Shown here: one piece after another, positions 33,546 through 42,453 of the stretch
How positions within the stretch are numbered: position 1 is the stretch's first letter
Layout of the letters: every line of letters begins with the position of its first letter
From: Variovorax sp037204085
GTDB taxonomy: Bacteria > Pseudomonadota > Gammaproteobacteria > Burkholderiales > Burkholderiaceae_C
DNA length: 64,000 nt
Reading direction: 5' to 3'
Assembly: GCF_037204085.1 (NCBI RefSeq)
Contig: NZ_JBBCBW010000022.1
Coordinates: forward strand, 36,995 to 100,994
The notes under the pieces: generated by a model
Databases searched by the model: none
What the model saw: only the letters and a program-made list of their open reading frames with translations
Told to the model about the DNA's origin: nothing
Position numbers and translations under genes: made by a program

Positions 33546-35092
33546 CCGAGCTTCTTTCCAACTACGTCGCCGGCCGCTGGCAAAGCGGATCGGGCGCCGG
33601 CACGCCCTTGTTCGACCCGGTGCTGGGCGCCGAGCTCGTGCGCGTCGACGCCACCGGCCTCGACCTACCCGGGGCCTTTGCCTTTGCACGCGAACAGGGC
33701 GGCAACGCATTGCGCGCCCTCACCTACCGCCAGCGCGCGGGGCTGCTTGCTGCCATCGTGAAGGTGCTGCAGGCCAACCGCGATACCTATTACGAGATTG
33801 CGACGGCCAACTCCGGCACGGTGAAGAACGACTCGGCCGTCGACATCGACGGTGCGATCTTCACGCTGGGCCAGTACGCCAAGTGGGGCGATGCGCTCGG
33901 CGACGCGCGCGCGCTGCGCGACGGCGATGCGGCCAAGCTCGGCAAGGAGCCGGTGTTCATGTCGCAGCACCTGCAGGTGCCGACGCATGGCGTGGCGCTG
34001 TTCATCAACGCGTTCAACTTTCCGTCGTGGGGCCTGTGGGAAAAGGCGGCGCCGGCACTGCTCTCTGGCGTGCCCGTGATCGTGAAGCCGGCCACGGCCA
34101 CCGCCTGGCTCACGCAGCGCATGGTGCGCGACGTGGTCGATGCGGGCGTGCTGCCCGCGGGTGCGCTCTCCGTCGTCTGCGGCAGCTCGGCCGGCCTGAT
34201 GGATGCGCTGCAGCCCTTCGACGTGGCTTCGTTCACCGGCTCGGCCGAAACCGCGGCGGTCATCCGCTCTCACGCCGCCGTTACTGAGCGCTCGGTGCGC
34301 GTGAACATCGAAGCCGACAGCCTGAACAGCGCCCTGCTGCTGCCCGGCGACGCGCCCGGCAGCGATGCCTTCAACCTGCTGGTGCGCGAAGTGGTGCGCG
34401 AGATGACGGTGAAGTCCGGTCAGAAATGCACCGCCATCCGCCGCATCCTGGTGCCGGCGGAACTGTACGAAGCCGCGGCCGAGGCGATTGGCGCCAAGCT
34501 CAAGGGTGTGACGGTGGGCAACCCGCGCAACGAGAGCGTGCGCATGGGTTCGCTCGTGAGCCGCGCGCAGTTGAATGCGGTGAACGAGGGCCTGCAAGCG
34601 CTGTCCGCGCAGACCACCGTGTTGTACGACGGCCGCAACACGCCGCTGATCGATGCCGAGCCCTCGGTGGCCGCCTGCATCGGCCCGGTGCTGCTGGGCG
34701 CGCGCGATGCCGATGCCGCGCAGCGGGTGCACGACGTGGAAGTGTTCGGCCCTGTTGCCACGCTGCTGTCCTACCGCGATCTTGCGCATGGCATTGCGCT
34801 GGCGCATCGTGGTCAGGGCTCGCTGGTGACGTCGCTCTACGGCAGCGATGACGCCGCGTTGGCACAGGCCGCAGTTGCCGTTGCGCCGAGCCACGGACGC
34901 GTGCACGTGATCACGCCCGAGGTGGCGCAGGCCCACACCGGCCATGGCAACGTGATGCCGATGTCGCTGCACGGCGGCCCCGGCCGCGCGGGTGGCGGCG
35001 CCGAGCTCGGCGGGTTGCGCGCGCTGGATTTCTATCACCGCCGCAGCGCGGTGCAAGCGAGCCCCGGCGTGCTCGCGCAACTCGGCCTCTAG
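33542..35092 (+). CDS. boxD: 3,4-dehydroadipyl-CoA semialdehyde dehydrogenase BoxD
   Basis: A 516-residue NADP-dependent aldehyde dehydrogenase. The catalytic cysteine is Cys296 in SGQKCTAIRR, and the general base region holds Glu257 in VNIEADSLN. FINAFNFPSWGLWEKAAPAL and the PaaZ-like PGRAGGGAELGG C-terminal motif match BoxD/PaaZ-type enzymes rather than ordinary aldehyde dehydrogenases. It oxidises the product of BoxC to 3,4-dehydroadipyl-CoA. It overlaps the DUF4863 gene and is followed by benzoate-CoA ligase after 52 bases. Confidence 0.95.
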   Translation: MTELLSNYVAGRWQSGSGAGTPLFDPVLGAELVRVDATGLDLPGAFAFAREQGGNALRALTYRQRAGLLAAIVKVLQANRDTYYEIATANSGTVKNDSAVDIDGAIFTLGQYAKWGDALGDARALRDGDAAKLGKEPVFMSQHLQVPTHGVALFINAFNFPSWGLWEKAAPALLSGVPVIVKPATATAWLTQRMVRDVVDAGVLPAGALSVVCGSSAGLMDALQPFDVASFTGSAETAAVIRSHAAVTERSVRVNIEADSLNSALLLPGDAPGSDAFNLLVREVVREMTVKSGQKCTAIRRILVPAELYEAAAEAIGAKLKGVTVGNPRNESVRMGSLVSRAQLNAVNEGLQALSAQTTVLYDGRNTPLIDAEPSVAACIGPVLLGARDADAAQRVHDVEVFGPVATLLSYRDLAHGIALAHRGQGSLVTSLYGSDDAALAQAAVAVAPSHGRVHVITPEVAQAHTGHGNVMPMSLHGGPGRAGGGAELGGLRALDFYHRRSAVQASPGVLAQLGL

Positions 35093-35144
35093 CTCTTAAA
35101 CAAGAAGACCCGAGAAGAAAAGAACACGGCCCCAGGAGACACGC

Positions 35145-36695
35145 ATGACAAGCCCGCCCGCACGATTCAACTTTGCCGAACACCTGTTCGCCCTTAACCG
35201 CGGCCGCGCCGAACGCATCGCCTACATCGACGACCGCGGCACGCTGAGCTATGGCCAGCTGGAAGACCGCGCGCGCCGCCTGGCCGCCGCGCTCAAGGCT
35301 GCCGGCGTGCGCCGCGAAGAACGCGTGCTGCTGCTCATGCTCGACAGCAGCGACTGGCCCGTGAGTTTTCTGGGCTGCCTCTATGCCGGCGTAGTGCCCG
35401 TTGCGGTCAACACCCTGCTCACGCCCGACGACTACGCCTACATGCTCGACCACAGCCGCGCGCAGGCCGCGCTGGTGTCGGGTGCGCTGCTGCCGGGCCT
35501 GCAGGAGGCGATGGGCCGCGGCACGCATGAAGTGCACACACTGATCGTCTCGCAACCGACGGGCGCGCTGCCCGCAGGCGCGCTGGAGTTCGACAGCCTG
35601 ATTGCCGCCGCCGAGCCGATGGCATCCGCTGCGCCCACCGCCTCCGACGACCCCGGTTTCTGGCTGTATTCATCCGGCTCCACCGGCAAGCCCAAGGGAA
35701 CGGTCCACACGCATGCCAATCTCTGGTGGACGGCCGAGCTCTACGGCAAGCCGGTGCTCGGGCTCACCGAGAACGACGTGTGCTTCTCGGCCGCGAAGAT
35801 GTACTTTGCGTACGGCCTTGGCAATGCGCTGACCTTTCCGTTGTCGGTCGGTGCGACCGTGGTGCTCATGGCCGAGCGCCCCACGCCCGACGCCACTTTC
35901 CGCCGCTGGACCGAACACAAACCGACGGTGTTCTTCGGCGCGCCCACCGGCTTTGCCGGCATGCTTGCCTCGCCGAAGCTGCCGACGCGTGAGCAGGTGG
36001 CGCTGCGCATGTGCTCTTCCGCCGGAGAGGCACTGCCCGGCGAGATTGCACAGCGCTTCAAGGCGCACTTCGGCTGCGAGATCATCGACGGCATCGGCTC
36101 CACGGAGATGCTGCACATCTTCATTTCCAACCGCCCCGGCGACGTGCGCTACGGCACCACGGGCCGGCCGGTGGAAGGCTACGAAGTCGAGCTGCGCGGC
36201 GAAGACGGCCGCCCGGTGCCGGACGGCGAAGTGGGCGACCTCTACATCCGCGGCCCGAGCGCGGCGCTCATGTACTGGTGCAACCGCGAGAAGTCGCGCG
36301 AAACCTTCCAGGGCGGCTGGACCAAGAGCGGCGACAAGTACACGCGCGACGCCGACGGCTACTACACCTACGCCGGTCGCAGCGATGACATGCTGAAGGT
36401 CAGCGGCATCTATGTGTCGCCGTTCGAAGTGGAAGCCACGCTGATGCAGCACCCGGCCGTGCTCGAGGCCGCGGTCATCGGCAAGGAAGACGCGGACGGG
36501 CTGACCAAGACGAAGGCTTTTGTCGTGCTGAAAGATGGCCAGTCGGTCACGGACGAGGAACTGAAGGCGTTCGTGAAGGAACGGCTCGCGCCGTACAAGT
36601 ACCCGCGGTTTCTGGAGTTTGTGCAGGAGCTGCCGAAGACGGCGACGGGGAAGATCCAGAGGTTCAGGTTGCGTGAGCGAGAGAGGCAGGCATGA
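35145..36695 (+). CDS. bclA: benzoate-CoA ligase
   Basis: A 516-residue adenylate-forming enzyme that activates benzoate to benzoyl-CoA. The P-loop is LYSSGSTGKPKGTVHTHAN, GATP-motif SAGEALPGEIAQRF, adenine-binding GIGSTEMLHIFISN, the YAGRSDDMLKVSGIYVSPFEVE hinge and the C-terminal lysine in KTATGKIQRF. These match the benzoate/4-hydroxybenzoate CoA ligase group. AGGAGACACGC precedes the ATG. It completes the set needed for aerobic benzoate use by the box route. Confidence 0.95.
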   Translation: MTSPPARFNFAEHLFALNRGRAERIAYIDDRGTLSYGQLEDRARRLAAALKAAGVRREERVLLLMLDSSDWPVSFLGCLYAGVVPVAVNTLLTPDDYAYMLDHSRAQAALVSGALLPGLQEAMGRGTHEVHTLIVSQPTGALPAGALEFDSLIAAAEPMASAAPTASDDPGFWLYSSGSTGKPKGTVHTHANLWWTAELYGKPVLGLTENDVCFSAAKMYFAYGLGNALTFPLSVGATVVLMAERPTPDATFRRWTEHKPTVFFGAPTGFAGMLASPKLPTREQVALRMCSSAGEALPGEIAQRFKAHFGCEIIDGIGSTEMLHIFISNRPGDVRYGTTGRPVEGYEVELRGEDGRPVPDGEVGDLYIRGPSAALMYWCNREKSRETFQGGWTKSGDKYTRDADGYYTYAGRSDDMLKVSGIYVSPFEVEATLMQHPAVLEAAVIGKEDADGLTKTKAFVVLKDGQSVTDEELKAFVKERLAPYKYPRFLEFVQELPKTATGKIQRFRLRERERQA

Positions 36696-36720
36696 GCATG
36701 GGCGTGAGGTTCCCGCATGG

Positions 36721-36831
36721 TCCCCTCTCCCTCTGGGAGAGGGTTAGGGTGAGGGCATCGGCCTTCGCAAGCGCACTGCTTTTGCCAGCGCCGCTGGCCC
36801 TCACCCCCGCCCTCTCCCAGAGGGAGAGGGA
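36721..36831. repeat. extragenic paired palindrome, copy 2 (bclA-hydrolase gap)
   Basis: CCCCTCTCCCTCTGGGAGAG with GGGTTAGGGTGAGGG, then the inverse arm GGCCCTCACCCCCGCCCTCTCCCAGAGGGAGAG. Same element as at 28539 and 40861, with a different spacer of about 45 bases. Confidence 0.88.
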
Positions 36832-36852
36832 GCAACAGCCGGGACCCGGGCA

Positions 36853-37659
36853 ATGAGCACCTCCGACTTCGCCACCATCAACTGGCGCAACCGCCCCATC
36901 CGTATCGAATGCCAATGGATCGCCCCCGAGCGCACCGATGCCCCGCTCATCGTCTTCCTCCACGAAGGCCTCGGCTCCGTCGCCATGTGGAAGGACTTTC
37001 CCGCCCAGGTCAGCGAAACCGCCAACGCCCGCGGCCTGGTGTTCTCCCGCCCCGGCTACGGCAGCTCCACGCCGCGTGAAGAAAACGAAATCTGGGACGT
37101 CGACTTCATGCACCGCCAGGCGCACGAGGTGCTGCCCGCCCTGTTCGCCGCACTGCAGTTCGGCGATGAAAAGCCCTGGCTCTTCGGCCACAGCGACGGC
37201 GGCTCGATCAGCTTGCTGTATGCCTCGCGCTTTCCCGACAAGGTGCAGGGCCTGGTGGTCCTGGCGCCGCACATCTTCGTGGAAGACGTGACCGTCGCAA
37301 ACATCGAGCAGGCCCGCACCGCCTACCTGGGCACCGACCTGCCGAAGAAGCTCGGCCGCTATCACGACAGCGCCGATTCGGCCTTCTGGGGATGGAACCG
37401 CATCTGGCTGCATCCGCCGTTTCGCGAATGGAACATCGAGGCCGAGCTCGACGCCGTCCGCTGCCCGGTGCTGGCCATCCAGGGTATCGACGACGAGTAC
37501 GGCACGCTCGCGCAGATCCACGGCATCGCGGCGCGCGTCAGTGGATGCGAGCTGCTCGAAATCCCTGAATGCGGGCATTCCCCGCATCGCGATCAGCCGG
37601 ATCGTGTCATCGTCGCGACCACTTCTTTCATTGCCAAAAACAGGAGACAAACACCATGA
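36853..37659 (+). CDS. alpha/beta hydrolase of the box cluster
   Basis: A 268-residue serine hydrolase with nucleophile elbow GHSDGG, oxyanion region FLHEGLGS, and catalytic His in PECGHSPHRDQPD. It overlaps the transporter receptor gene by four bases, so it is expressed with the transport genes. Hydrolases in this position are common in box clusters. A thioesterase role (releasing CoA from stalled intermediates) or a lactonase role are both possible. The substrate is not shown by the sequence. Confidence 0.87.
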   Translation: MSTSDFATINWRNRPIRIECQWIAPERTDAPLIVFLHEGLGSVAMWKDFPAQVSETANARGLVFSRPGYGSSTPREENEIWDVDFMHRQAHEVLPALFAALQFGDEKPWLFGHSDGGSISLLYASRFPDKVQGLVVLAPHIFVEDVTVANIEQARTAYLGTDLPKKLGRYHDSADSAFWGWNRIWLHPPFREWNIEAELDAVRCPVLAIQGIDDEYGTLAQIHGIAARVSGCELLEIPECGHSPHRDQPDRVIVATTSFIAKNRRQTP

Positions 37660-38840
37660 CCCCATTCACCCCGGTTCGCACAGCACGCCTCGCGCTCACC
37701 GCGATTGCATTCGCCGCACTGGCATCCGCCGCCGGCGCCCAGGGCACCGGCAAACTCAAGGTCGGCCTGATGCTGCCCTACAGCGGCACCTTCACCGCGC
37801 TGGGCGTGGCCATCGAGAACGGCTTCAAGCTCTACGTCGAGGAGCAGGGCGGCAAGCTCGCGGGCCGCGAGATCGAGTTCTTCAAGGTCGACGACGAGTC
37901 CGATCCGGCCAAGGCCACCGACAACGTCAACAAGCTGATCAAGCGCGACAACGTCGACGTGATCGTGGGCACCGTGCACTCCGGCGTGGCCATGGCCATG
38001 GCCAAGGCCGCGAAGGAAAGCGGCACCGTGCTCATCGTGCCCAACGCCGGCGCCGACGCGGTCACCGGCCCGATGTGCGCCCCCAACATCTTCCGCAGCT
38101 CGTTCAGCAACTGGCAGCCGGCCTACGCCATGGGCGAAGTGGCGGCCAAGCAGCAGGGCAAGAAGAAGATCATGACCATCACCTGGAAGTACGCGGCCGG
38201 CGAGGAGTCGGTCAACGGCTTCAAGGAAGGCTTCGAGAAGGCCGGCGGCAAGGTCGACAAGCAGCTCACGCTGCCGTTCCCCAATGTCGAGTTCCAGGCG
38301 CTCCTGACCGAGATTGCCGCGGCCAAGCCCGACGCGGTGTATGCCTTTTTCGCGGGCGGCGGCGCGGTGAAGTTCGTCAAGGACTACCAGGCCGCCGGCC
38401 TCAACAAGACGATTCCGCTCTACGGCCCGGGCTTCCTGACCGACGGCACGCTCGACGCGCAGGGCGAAGCGGCGCAGGGCATGCTGACCACGCTGCACTA
38501 TGCGGACGGCCTGAACACGGCGCGCGACAACGCGTTCCGCGTGGCGTATGCCAAGTCGTTCAAGCTGCAGCCCGACGTGTATGCCGTGCAAGGCTATGAC
38601 GCGGCGCAGATGCTGGGCGTGGGCCTGGCCGCCACCAAGGGCGACATCGGCAAGAAGGCCGAGTTCACGGCCGCCATCGAGAAGGCCAAGATCGACAGCC
38701 CGCGCGGTGCGTTCACGATGAGCAAGTCGCACAACCCGGTGCAGGACATCTACCTGCGCAAGGTGGAAGGCAAGGAGAACCGGCTGGTGAGCATTGCGGC
38801 CAAGGGGCTGGCCGACCCGGCCCGAGGCTGCAGGATGTAG
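37656..38840 (+). CDS. branched-chain-type ABC transporter substrate-binding protein
   Basis: A 394-residue type I periplasmic binding protein. The signal peptide covers about 1-28 (ending ASAAGAQ). The mature start TGKLKVGLMLPYSGTFTALG is typical of LivK-like receptors, and aromatic-acid receptors such as the benzoate-binding RPA-type proteins share this class. It is co-translated with the hydrolase gene and followed by LivH, LivM, LivG and LivF homologues. Location beside bclA and boxD suggests benzoate or a related aromatic acid as ligand, by inference. Confidence 0.92.
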   Translation: MTPFTPVRTARLALTAIAFAALASAAGAQGTGKLKVGLMLPYSGTFTALGVAIENGFKLYVEEQGGKLAGREIEFFKVDDESDPAKATDNVNKLIKRDNVDVIVGTVHSGVAMAMAKAAKESGTVLIVPNAGADAVTGPMCAPNIFRSSFSNWQPAYAMGEVAAKQQGKKKIMTITWKYAAGEESVNGFKEGFEKAGGKVDKQLTLPFPNVEFQALLTEIAAAKPDAVYAFFAGGGAVKFVKDYQAAGLNKTIPLYGPGFLTDGTLDAQGEAAQGMLTTLHYADGLNTARDNAFRVAYAKSFKLQPDVYAVQGYDAAQMLGVGLAATKGDIGKKAEFTAAIEKAKIDSPRGAFTMSKSHNPVQDIYLRKVEGKENRLVSIAAKGLADPARGCRM

Positions 38841-38854
38841 TCGACCACCCCGTC

Positions 38855-38940
38855 CCTCGCTCACTTCGTGTAGCTCGACTCCCCCTCAAGGGGCGACACC
38901 AGCGGCCCGGCAAAGCCGGTTCCGCGGTGTCCCCCGAACA
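38855..38940. repeat. extragenic repeat-like GC-rich hairpin element
   Basis: After the receptor stop lies a non-coding segment with CCCCCTCAAGGGG and an arm pair ACACCAGCGG / CCGCGGTGT around CCGGCAAAGCCGG. This type of element recurs in Comamonadaceae intergenic regions as far as I recall. It is distinct from the CCCTCTCCC element and occurs once in the window. Confidence 0.55.
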
Positions 38941-38996
38941 TCGCGGGCGCTGCGCGCCACGCTCCTTCTCCAGCCCCTCTACCGGGATGATCTAAC

Positions 38997-39869
38997 GTGG
39001 ATTTCGGCACCTTCCTTGTCCAGTGCCTGAACTCGGTTCAGTACGGACTTCTGCTCTTCCTGGTGGCCTCGGGGCTCACGCTGATCTTCGGGATCATGGG
39101 CGTGATCAACCTCGCCCACGGCAGTTTCTACATGATCGGCGCGTACATGGCGTTCACGCTCGCACCGCTGTTCGGCGACCAGTTTCTGCTGATGCTGGTG
39201 GCCGGCGTGGTGCTGGCGGCGGTCTTCGGCTATCTGCTCGAATGGGCCTTCTTCAGCTACCTCTACCAGCGCGACCACTTGCAGCAGGTGCTCATGACCT
39301 ACGGGCTCATCCTGGTGTTCGAGGAGCTGCGCTCCATTCTGGTGGGCAACGACGTGCACGGGGTCAAGGTGCCGGCGTGGCTGGACGGCAGCTTTGCGCT
39401 TGGTAACGTCATGAGCTATCCGTGGTACCGGCTCTTCGCCTCGGCCGCTTGCATCGTGCTGGCGGTGGCGCTGTATTGGGTGGTCAACCGCACGCGGCTG
39501 GGCATGATGATTCGCGCCGGCGCAAGCAACCGCGACATGGTGCGCGGCCTGGGCATCGACGTGAAGCGTCTCTACCGCATCGTGTTTGCGGCGGGCGTGG
39601 CGCTTGCGGCGCTGGCCGGAATGATCGCCGCGCCGATGTCGTCGGTGTATCCGAACATGGGCGCGAGCGTGCTCATCATCTGCTTCGTGCTGGTGGTGAT
39701 CGGCGGCATCGGTTCGATCACCGGCGCGCTGCTGGCGTCGCTGCTGGTGGGCTTTGTCGACACCTTCGGCAAGGTGTTCTTCGCGGACCTTGCCGGCATC
39801 GGCATCTACCTGCTGATGGCCATCGTGCTGATATGGAAGCCTGAAGGGCTGATGGGGAGGCGGCCATGA
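38997..39869 (+). CDS. branched-chain-type ABC transporter permease (LivH-like)
   Basis: A 290-residue, mostly hydrophobic permease with about eight membrane segments. ASGLTLIFGIMGVINLAHGSFYMIGAY is the LivH opening signature, and RAGASNRDMVRGLGIDVKRLY is the cytoplasmic loop that contacts the ATPase. It starts with GTG after a weak ribosome site and a 156-base gap that holds a repeat. Its stop overlaps the next permease start. Confidence 0.92.
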   Translation: MDFGTFLVQCLNSVQYGLLLFLVASGLTLIFGIMGVINLAHGSFYMIGAYMAFTLAPLFGDQFLLMLVAGVVLAAVFGYLLEWAFFSYLYQRDHLQQVLMTYGLILVFEELRSILVGNDVHGVKVPAWLDGSFALGNVMSYPWYRLFASAACIVLAVALYWVVNRTRLGMMIRAGASNRDMVRGLGIDVKRLYRIVFAAGVALAALAGMIAAPMSSVYPNMGASVLIICFVLVVIGGIGSITGALLASLLVGFVDTFGKVFFADLAGIGIYLLMAIVLIWKPEGLMGRRP

Positions 39870-40837
39870 CGCAAGCCCACACCTCCATGCGGCGCGGCGC
39901 GTTTCTCGTGCCGCTGATCTGCGCCATTGCGATCGGCGTGCTGGGCCCGCTCATGGGCAACTACGTCTCCGACTTTGTGGTCAAGGTGATGATCCTGTCG
40001 ATCTTCGCGCTGAGCCTCGAGCTGCTGGTCGGCATGACCGGCCTCGTGAGCCTGGGCCATGCGGCGTTCTACGGCATCGGCGCTTATGTCACGGTGCTGG
40101 CGTCGGGCAACGAGGGCGGCAACCTCGCTTTGCTGCTGCCCGCGGCCATGGGTGCTGCTGCGCTCTATGCATTGTTCGTGGGGGCGCTCAGCCTGCGCAC
40201 GCGCGGCGTGTACTTCATCATGGTGACGCTGGCGTTCGCGCAGATGGCGTTCTTCGTGTTCCACGACACCAAGGTGGGCGGCGGCAGCGACGGCATCTAC
40301 ATGTATGTGCGGCCCGCCATCGGCAAGCTCGACATGGAGAACCGCATGGTGCTGTTCTATGTGGTGCTCGCATCGCTGGTGTTCACCTACGGCCTCCTGG
40401 CGCTGGTGCGCCGCTCGCGCTTCGGCGCGGCGCTGGCGGGCATTCGCGTGAATGAGCAGCGCATGCGCGCGGCGGGCTTTCCTGTGTACGGCTACAAGCT
40501 CGCAGCCTTCGTGCTGGCGGGTGCGCTGGCCGGGCTGGCGGGCTTTCTGCTGGCCTCGCGCGACGGCGTGGTCAACCCCGAGCTCATGGCCTGGCACAAC
40601 TCGGGCGAGGTGCTGCTGATGGTGATCCTGGGCGGCCTGGGGCATTTGCGCGGCGCGGTCATCGGTGCCGTTGCGTTCACGCTGCTGAAGGAGATCTTCT
40701 CGACGCATGCCGTGATGGGGCCGCTGGCGGACCATTGGCAATTGACGCTGGGCATCGCGATCATCGTGTTCGTGGCGCTGTTGCCAAAGGGGCTGATAGG
40801 CCTTGCGAAGCGGCTGTCGCCGAAGGGGGCTGCATGA
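39866..40837 (+). CDS. branched-chain-type ABC transporter permease (LivM-like)
   Basis: A 323-residue permease partner of the LivH-like protein, with about nine membrane segments. LELLVGMTGLVSLGHAAFYGIGAYV and LAGIRVNEQRMRAAGFPVYGYKLAAF are LivM signatures. The ATG overlaps the LivH-like stop (ATGA). It is followed by 145 bases with a palindromic repeat before the ATPase gene. Confidence 0.92.
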   Translation: MTQAHTSMRRGAFLVPLICAIAIGVLGPLMGNYVSDFVVKVMILSIFALSLELLVGMTGLVSLGHAAFYGIGAYVTVLASGNEGGNLALLLPAAMGAAALYALFVGALSLRTRGVYFIMVTLAFAQMAFFVFHDTKVGGGSDGIYMYVRPAIGKLDMENRMVLFYVVLASLVFTYGLLALVRRSRFGAALAGIRVNEQRMRAAGFPVYGYKLAAFVLAGALAGLAGFLLASRDGVVNPELMAWHNSGEVLLMVILGGLGHLRGAVIGAVAFTLLKEIFSTHAVMGPLADHWQLTLGIAIIVFVALLPKGLIGLAKRLSPKGAA

Positions 40838-40860
40838 GCGGCCCGACGTTCCGGATCTGT

Positions 40861-40974
40861 CCCCTCTCCCGCAAGCGGGAGAGGGTTAGGGTGAGGGCTG
40901 CGGCCCTGCCCATCGCCCTGCGCTTGCTACCGCCCAGAGCCCTCACCCCAACCCTCTCCCCGAGGGGAGAGGGG
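40861..40974. repeat. extragenic paired palindrome, copy 3 (LivM-LivG gap)
   Basis: CCCCTCTCCCGCAAGCGGGA plus GAGGGTTAGGGTGAGGG on the left and the inverse CCCTCACCCCAACCCTCTCC ending in CCCCGAGGGG on the right. It shares both arms with the copies at 28539 and 36721. It lies inside an otherwise continuous transporter operon, 9 bases before the LivG-like start. Confidence 0.88.
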
Positions 40975-40982
40975 GCAACACC

Positions 40983-41729
40983 ATGAACGCACTGCTTTCC
41001 GTCGAAAAACTGACCCGCCGCTTCGGCGGCCTCACCGCAGTCAACGCCGTCACCCTCGACCTGCATGTCGGCGAAGTGCATGCAGTCATCGGCACCAACG
41101 GCGCGGGCAAGTCGACGCTCATCAACATGCTCTCGGGCGAGATCGAGGCCTCCGAAGGCCGCATCACGCTCGACGGCGCCGACGTGACGCAGCGCGCGCA
41201 ATGGCGCCGTGCCCGCGCCGGCGTGGGCCGCAGCTACCAGCGCACGACCATCTTTCCGGAGTTCAGCGTGCACGAGAACTGCCGGCTCGCGGCGCAGGCG
41301 GCCACGGCGCGGCCGTGGACGGTGTGGCAGTCGTCGCAGCGCTGCGCGGCCAGCAATGCGGCGGCCGATGCGGCGCTGGAAGCGGCGGGGCTTGCGAACG
41401 AAGCCCAGCGCATTGCCGGCACGCTGAGCCATGGCGCGCAGCGCCAGCTCGAAGTGGCCATGTGCCTCGCCACCAAGCCCCGCGTGCTGCTGCTCGACGA
41501 GCCCCTTGCGGGCATGGGTGCCGAGGAAACCGACCGCATGCTCACCCTGCTTGCGCGGCTGAAGGCCACGCACGCCATCCTGCTGGTGGAGCACGACATG
41601 GATGCGGTGTTCCGCATTGCCGACCGCATCACGGTGATGGTGAACGGCACGGTCATCGCCACCGGCGACCCGAAATCGATCCGCGAGAACCCCGAAGTGC
41701 GCACGGCTTATCTCGGAGAGGAACACTGA
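40983..41729 (+). CDS. branched-chain-type ABC transporter ATPase (LivG-like)
   Basis: A 248-residue ATPase. Walker A is GTNGAGKSTL, the family-specific Q-loop reads GVGRSYQRTTIFPEFSVHEN, the signature is the atypical LSHGAQRQLEVAMCL, Walker B is VLLLDEPLAGM and the switch His is in LVEHDMDAV. LSHG in place of LSYG or LSGG is usual for LivG proteins. Its stop is one base before the LivF-like start. Together they power the two permeases. Confidence 0.93.
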   Translation: MNALLSVEKLTRRFGGLTAVNAVTLDLHVGEVHAVIGTNGAGKSTLINMLSGEIEASEGRITLDGADVTQRAQWRRARAGVGRSYQRTTIFPEFSVHENCRLAAQAATARPWTVWQSSQRCAASNAAADAALEAAGLANEAQRIAGTLSHGAQRQLEVAMCLATKPRVLLLDEPLAGMGAEETDRMLTLLARLKATHAILLVEHDMDAVFRIADRITVMVNGTVIATGDPKSIRENPEVRTAYLGEEH

Positions 41730-41730
41730 C

Positions 41731-42432
41731 ATGCTCGTCGTCCGCGATCTCAACACCTACTACGGCAACAGCCACATCCTGCGCGGCGTGCATGCCGGCA
41801 TACCTGCCGCTACATCGGTGGGCCTGCTCGGGCGCAACGGCATGGGCAAGACCACGCTCATCCGCAGCATGATGGGCTATGTGCGTCCGGCCTCGGGCGA
41901 AGTGCAGGTCGACGGCCGCACCGTGACCGGCTGGCCGCCCGAAAAAATGGCGCGCCTGGGCATCGGCTATGTGCCCGAAGGCCGCGGCATCTTCCCGAAC
42001 CTCTCGGTGCGCGAGAACCTCGTGATGAGCGAGCGCGCGGGCATCGACGGCCGCCGCGCCTGGACCTTCGACCGCGTGATGGCCACCTTTCCGCGGCTGG
42101 CCGAACGGCTCTCGCATGGCGGCCAGCAGCTCTCGGGCGGCGAGCAGCAGATGCTTTCCATCGGCCGCGCGCTCATGACCAACCCGCGCCTGCTGATTCT
42201 CGACGAGGCCACCGAAGGGCTCGCGCCGCTCATCGTGGCGGAAATCTGGCGCGTGATCGGCGAGATTCGCGCAACCGGCATCGCCACGCTGATCGTCGAC
42301 CGCGACTACCGCAAGGTGCTTGCGCACACCGATCTTGCGGTGGTGATGGAAAAGGGCCAGATCGTGCGGCACGGGGCATCGGCCGACTTGCTGGCCGAGC
42401 CGAAGGCGCTCGAGGAACTGCTGGGCGTGTAG
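41731..42432 (+). CDS. branched-chain-type ABC transporter ATPase (LivF-like)
   Basis: A 233-residue ATPase with Walker A GRNGMGKTTL, Q-loop IGYVPEGRGIFPNLSVREN (diagnostic of LivF), signature LSGGEQQMLSIGRAL, Walker B LLILDEATEGLAP and switch region IVDRDYRKV, in which the usual switch histidine is replaced by Arg-Asp. That departure (normally VEQN or VEHD) is worth noting but occurs in LivF-like proteins. It ends the transport set, 21 bases before the AraC regulator gene. Confidence 0.92.
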   Translation: MLVVRDLNTYYGNSHILRGVHAGIPAATSVGLLGRNGMGKTTLIRSMMGYVRPASGEVQVDGRTVTGWPPEKMARLGIGYVPEGRGIFPNLSVRENLVMSERAGIDGRRAWTFDRVMATFPRLAERLSHGGQQLSGGEQQMLSIGRALMTNPRLLILDEATEGLAPLIVAEIWRVIGEIRATGIATLIVDRDYRKVLAHTDLAVVMEKGQIVRHGASADLLAEPKALEELLGV

Positions 42433-42453
42433 CGCGGGATGTAGAAGGAGCGC

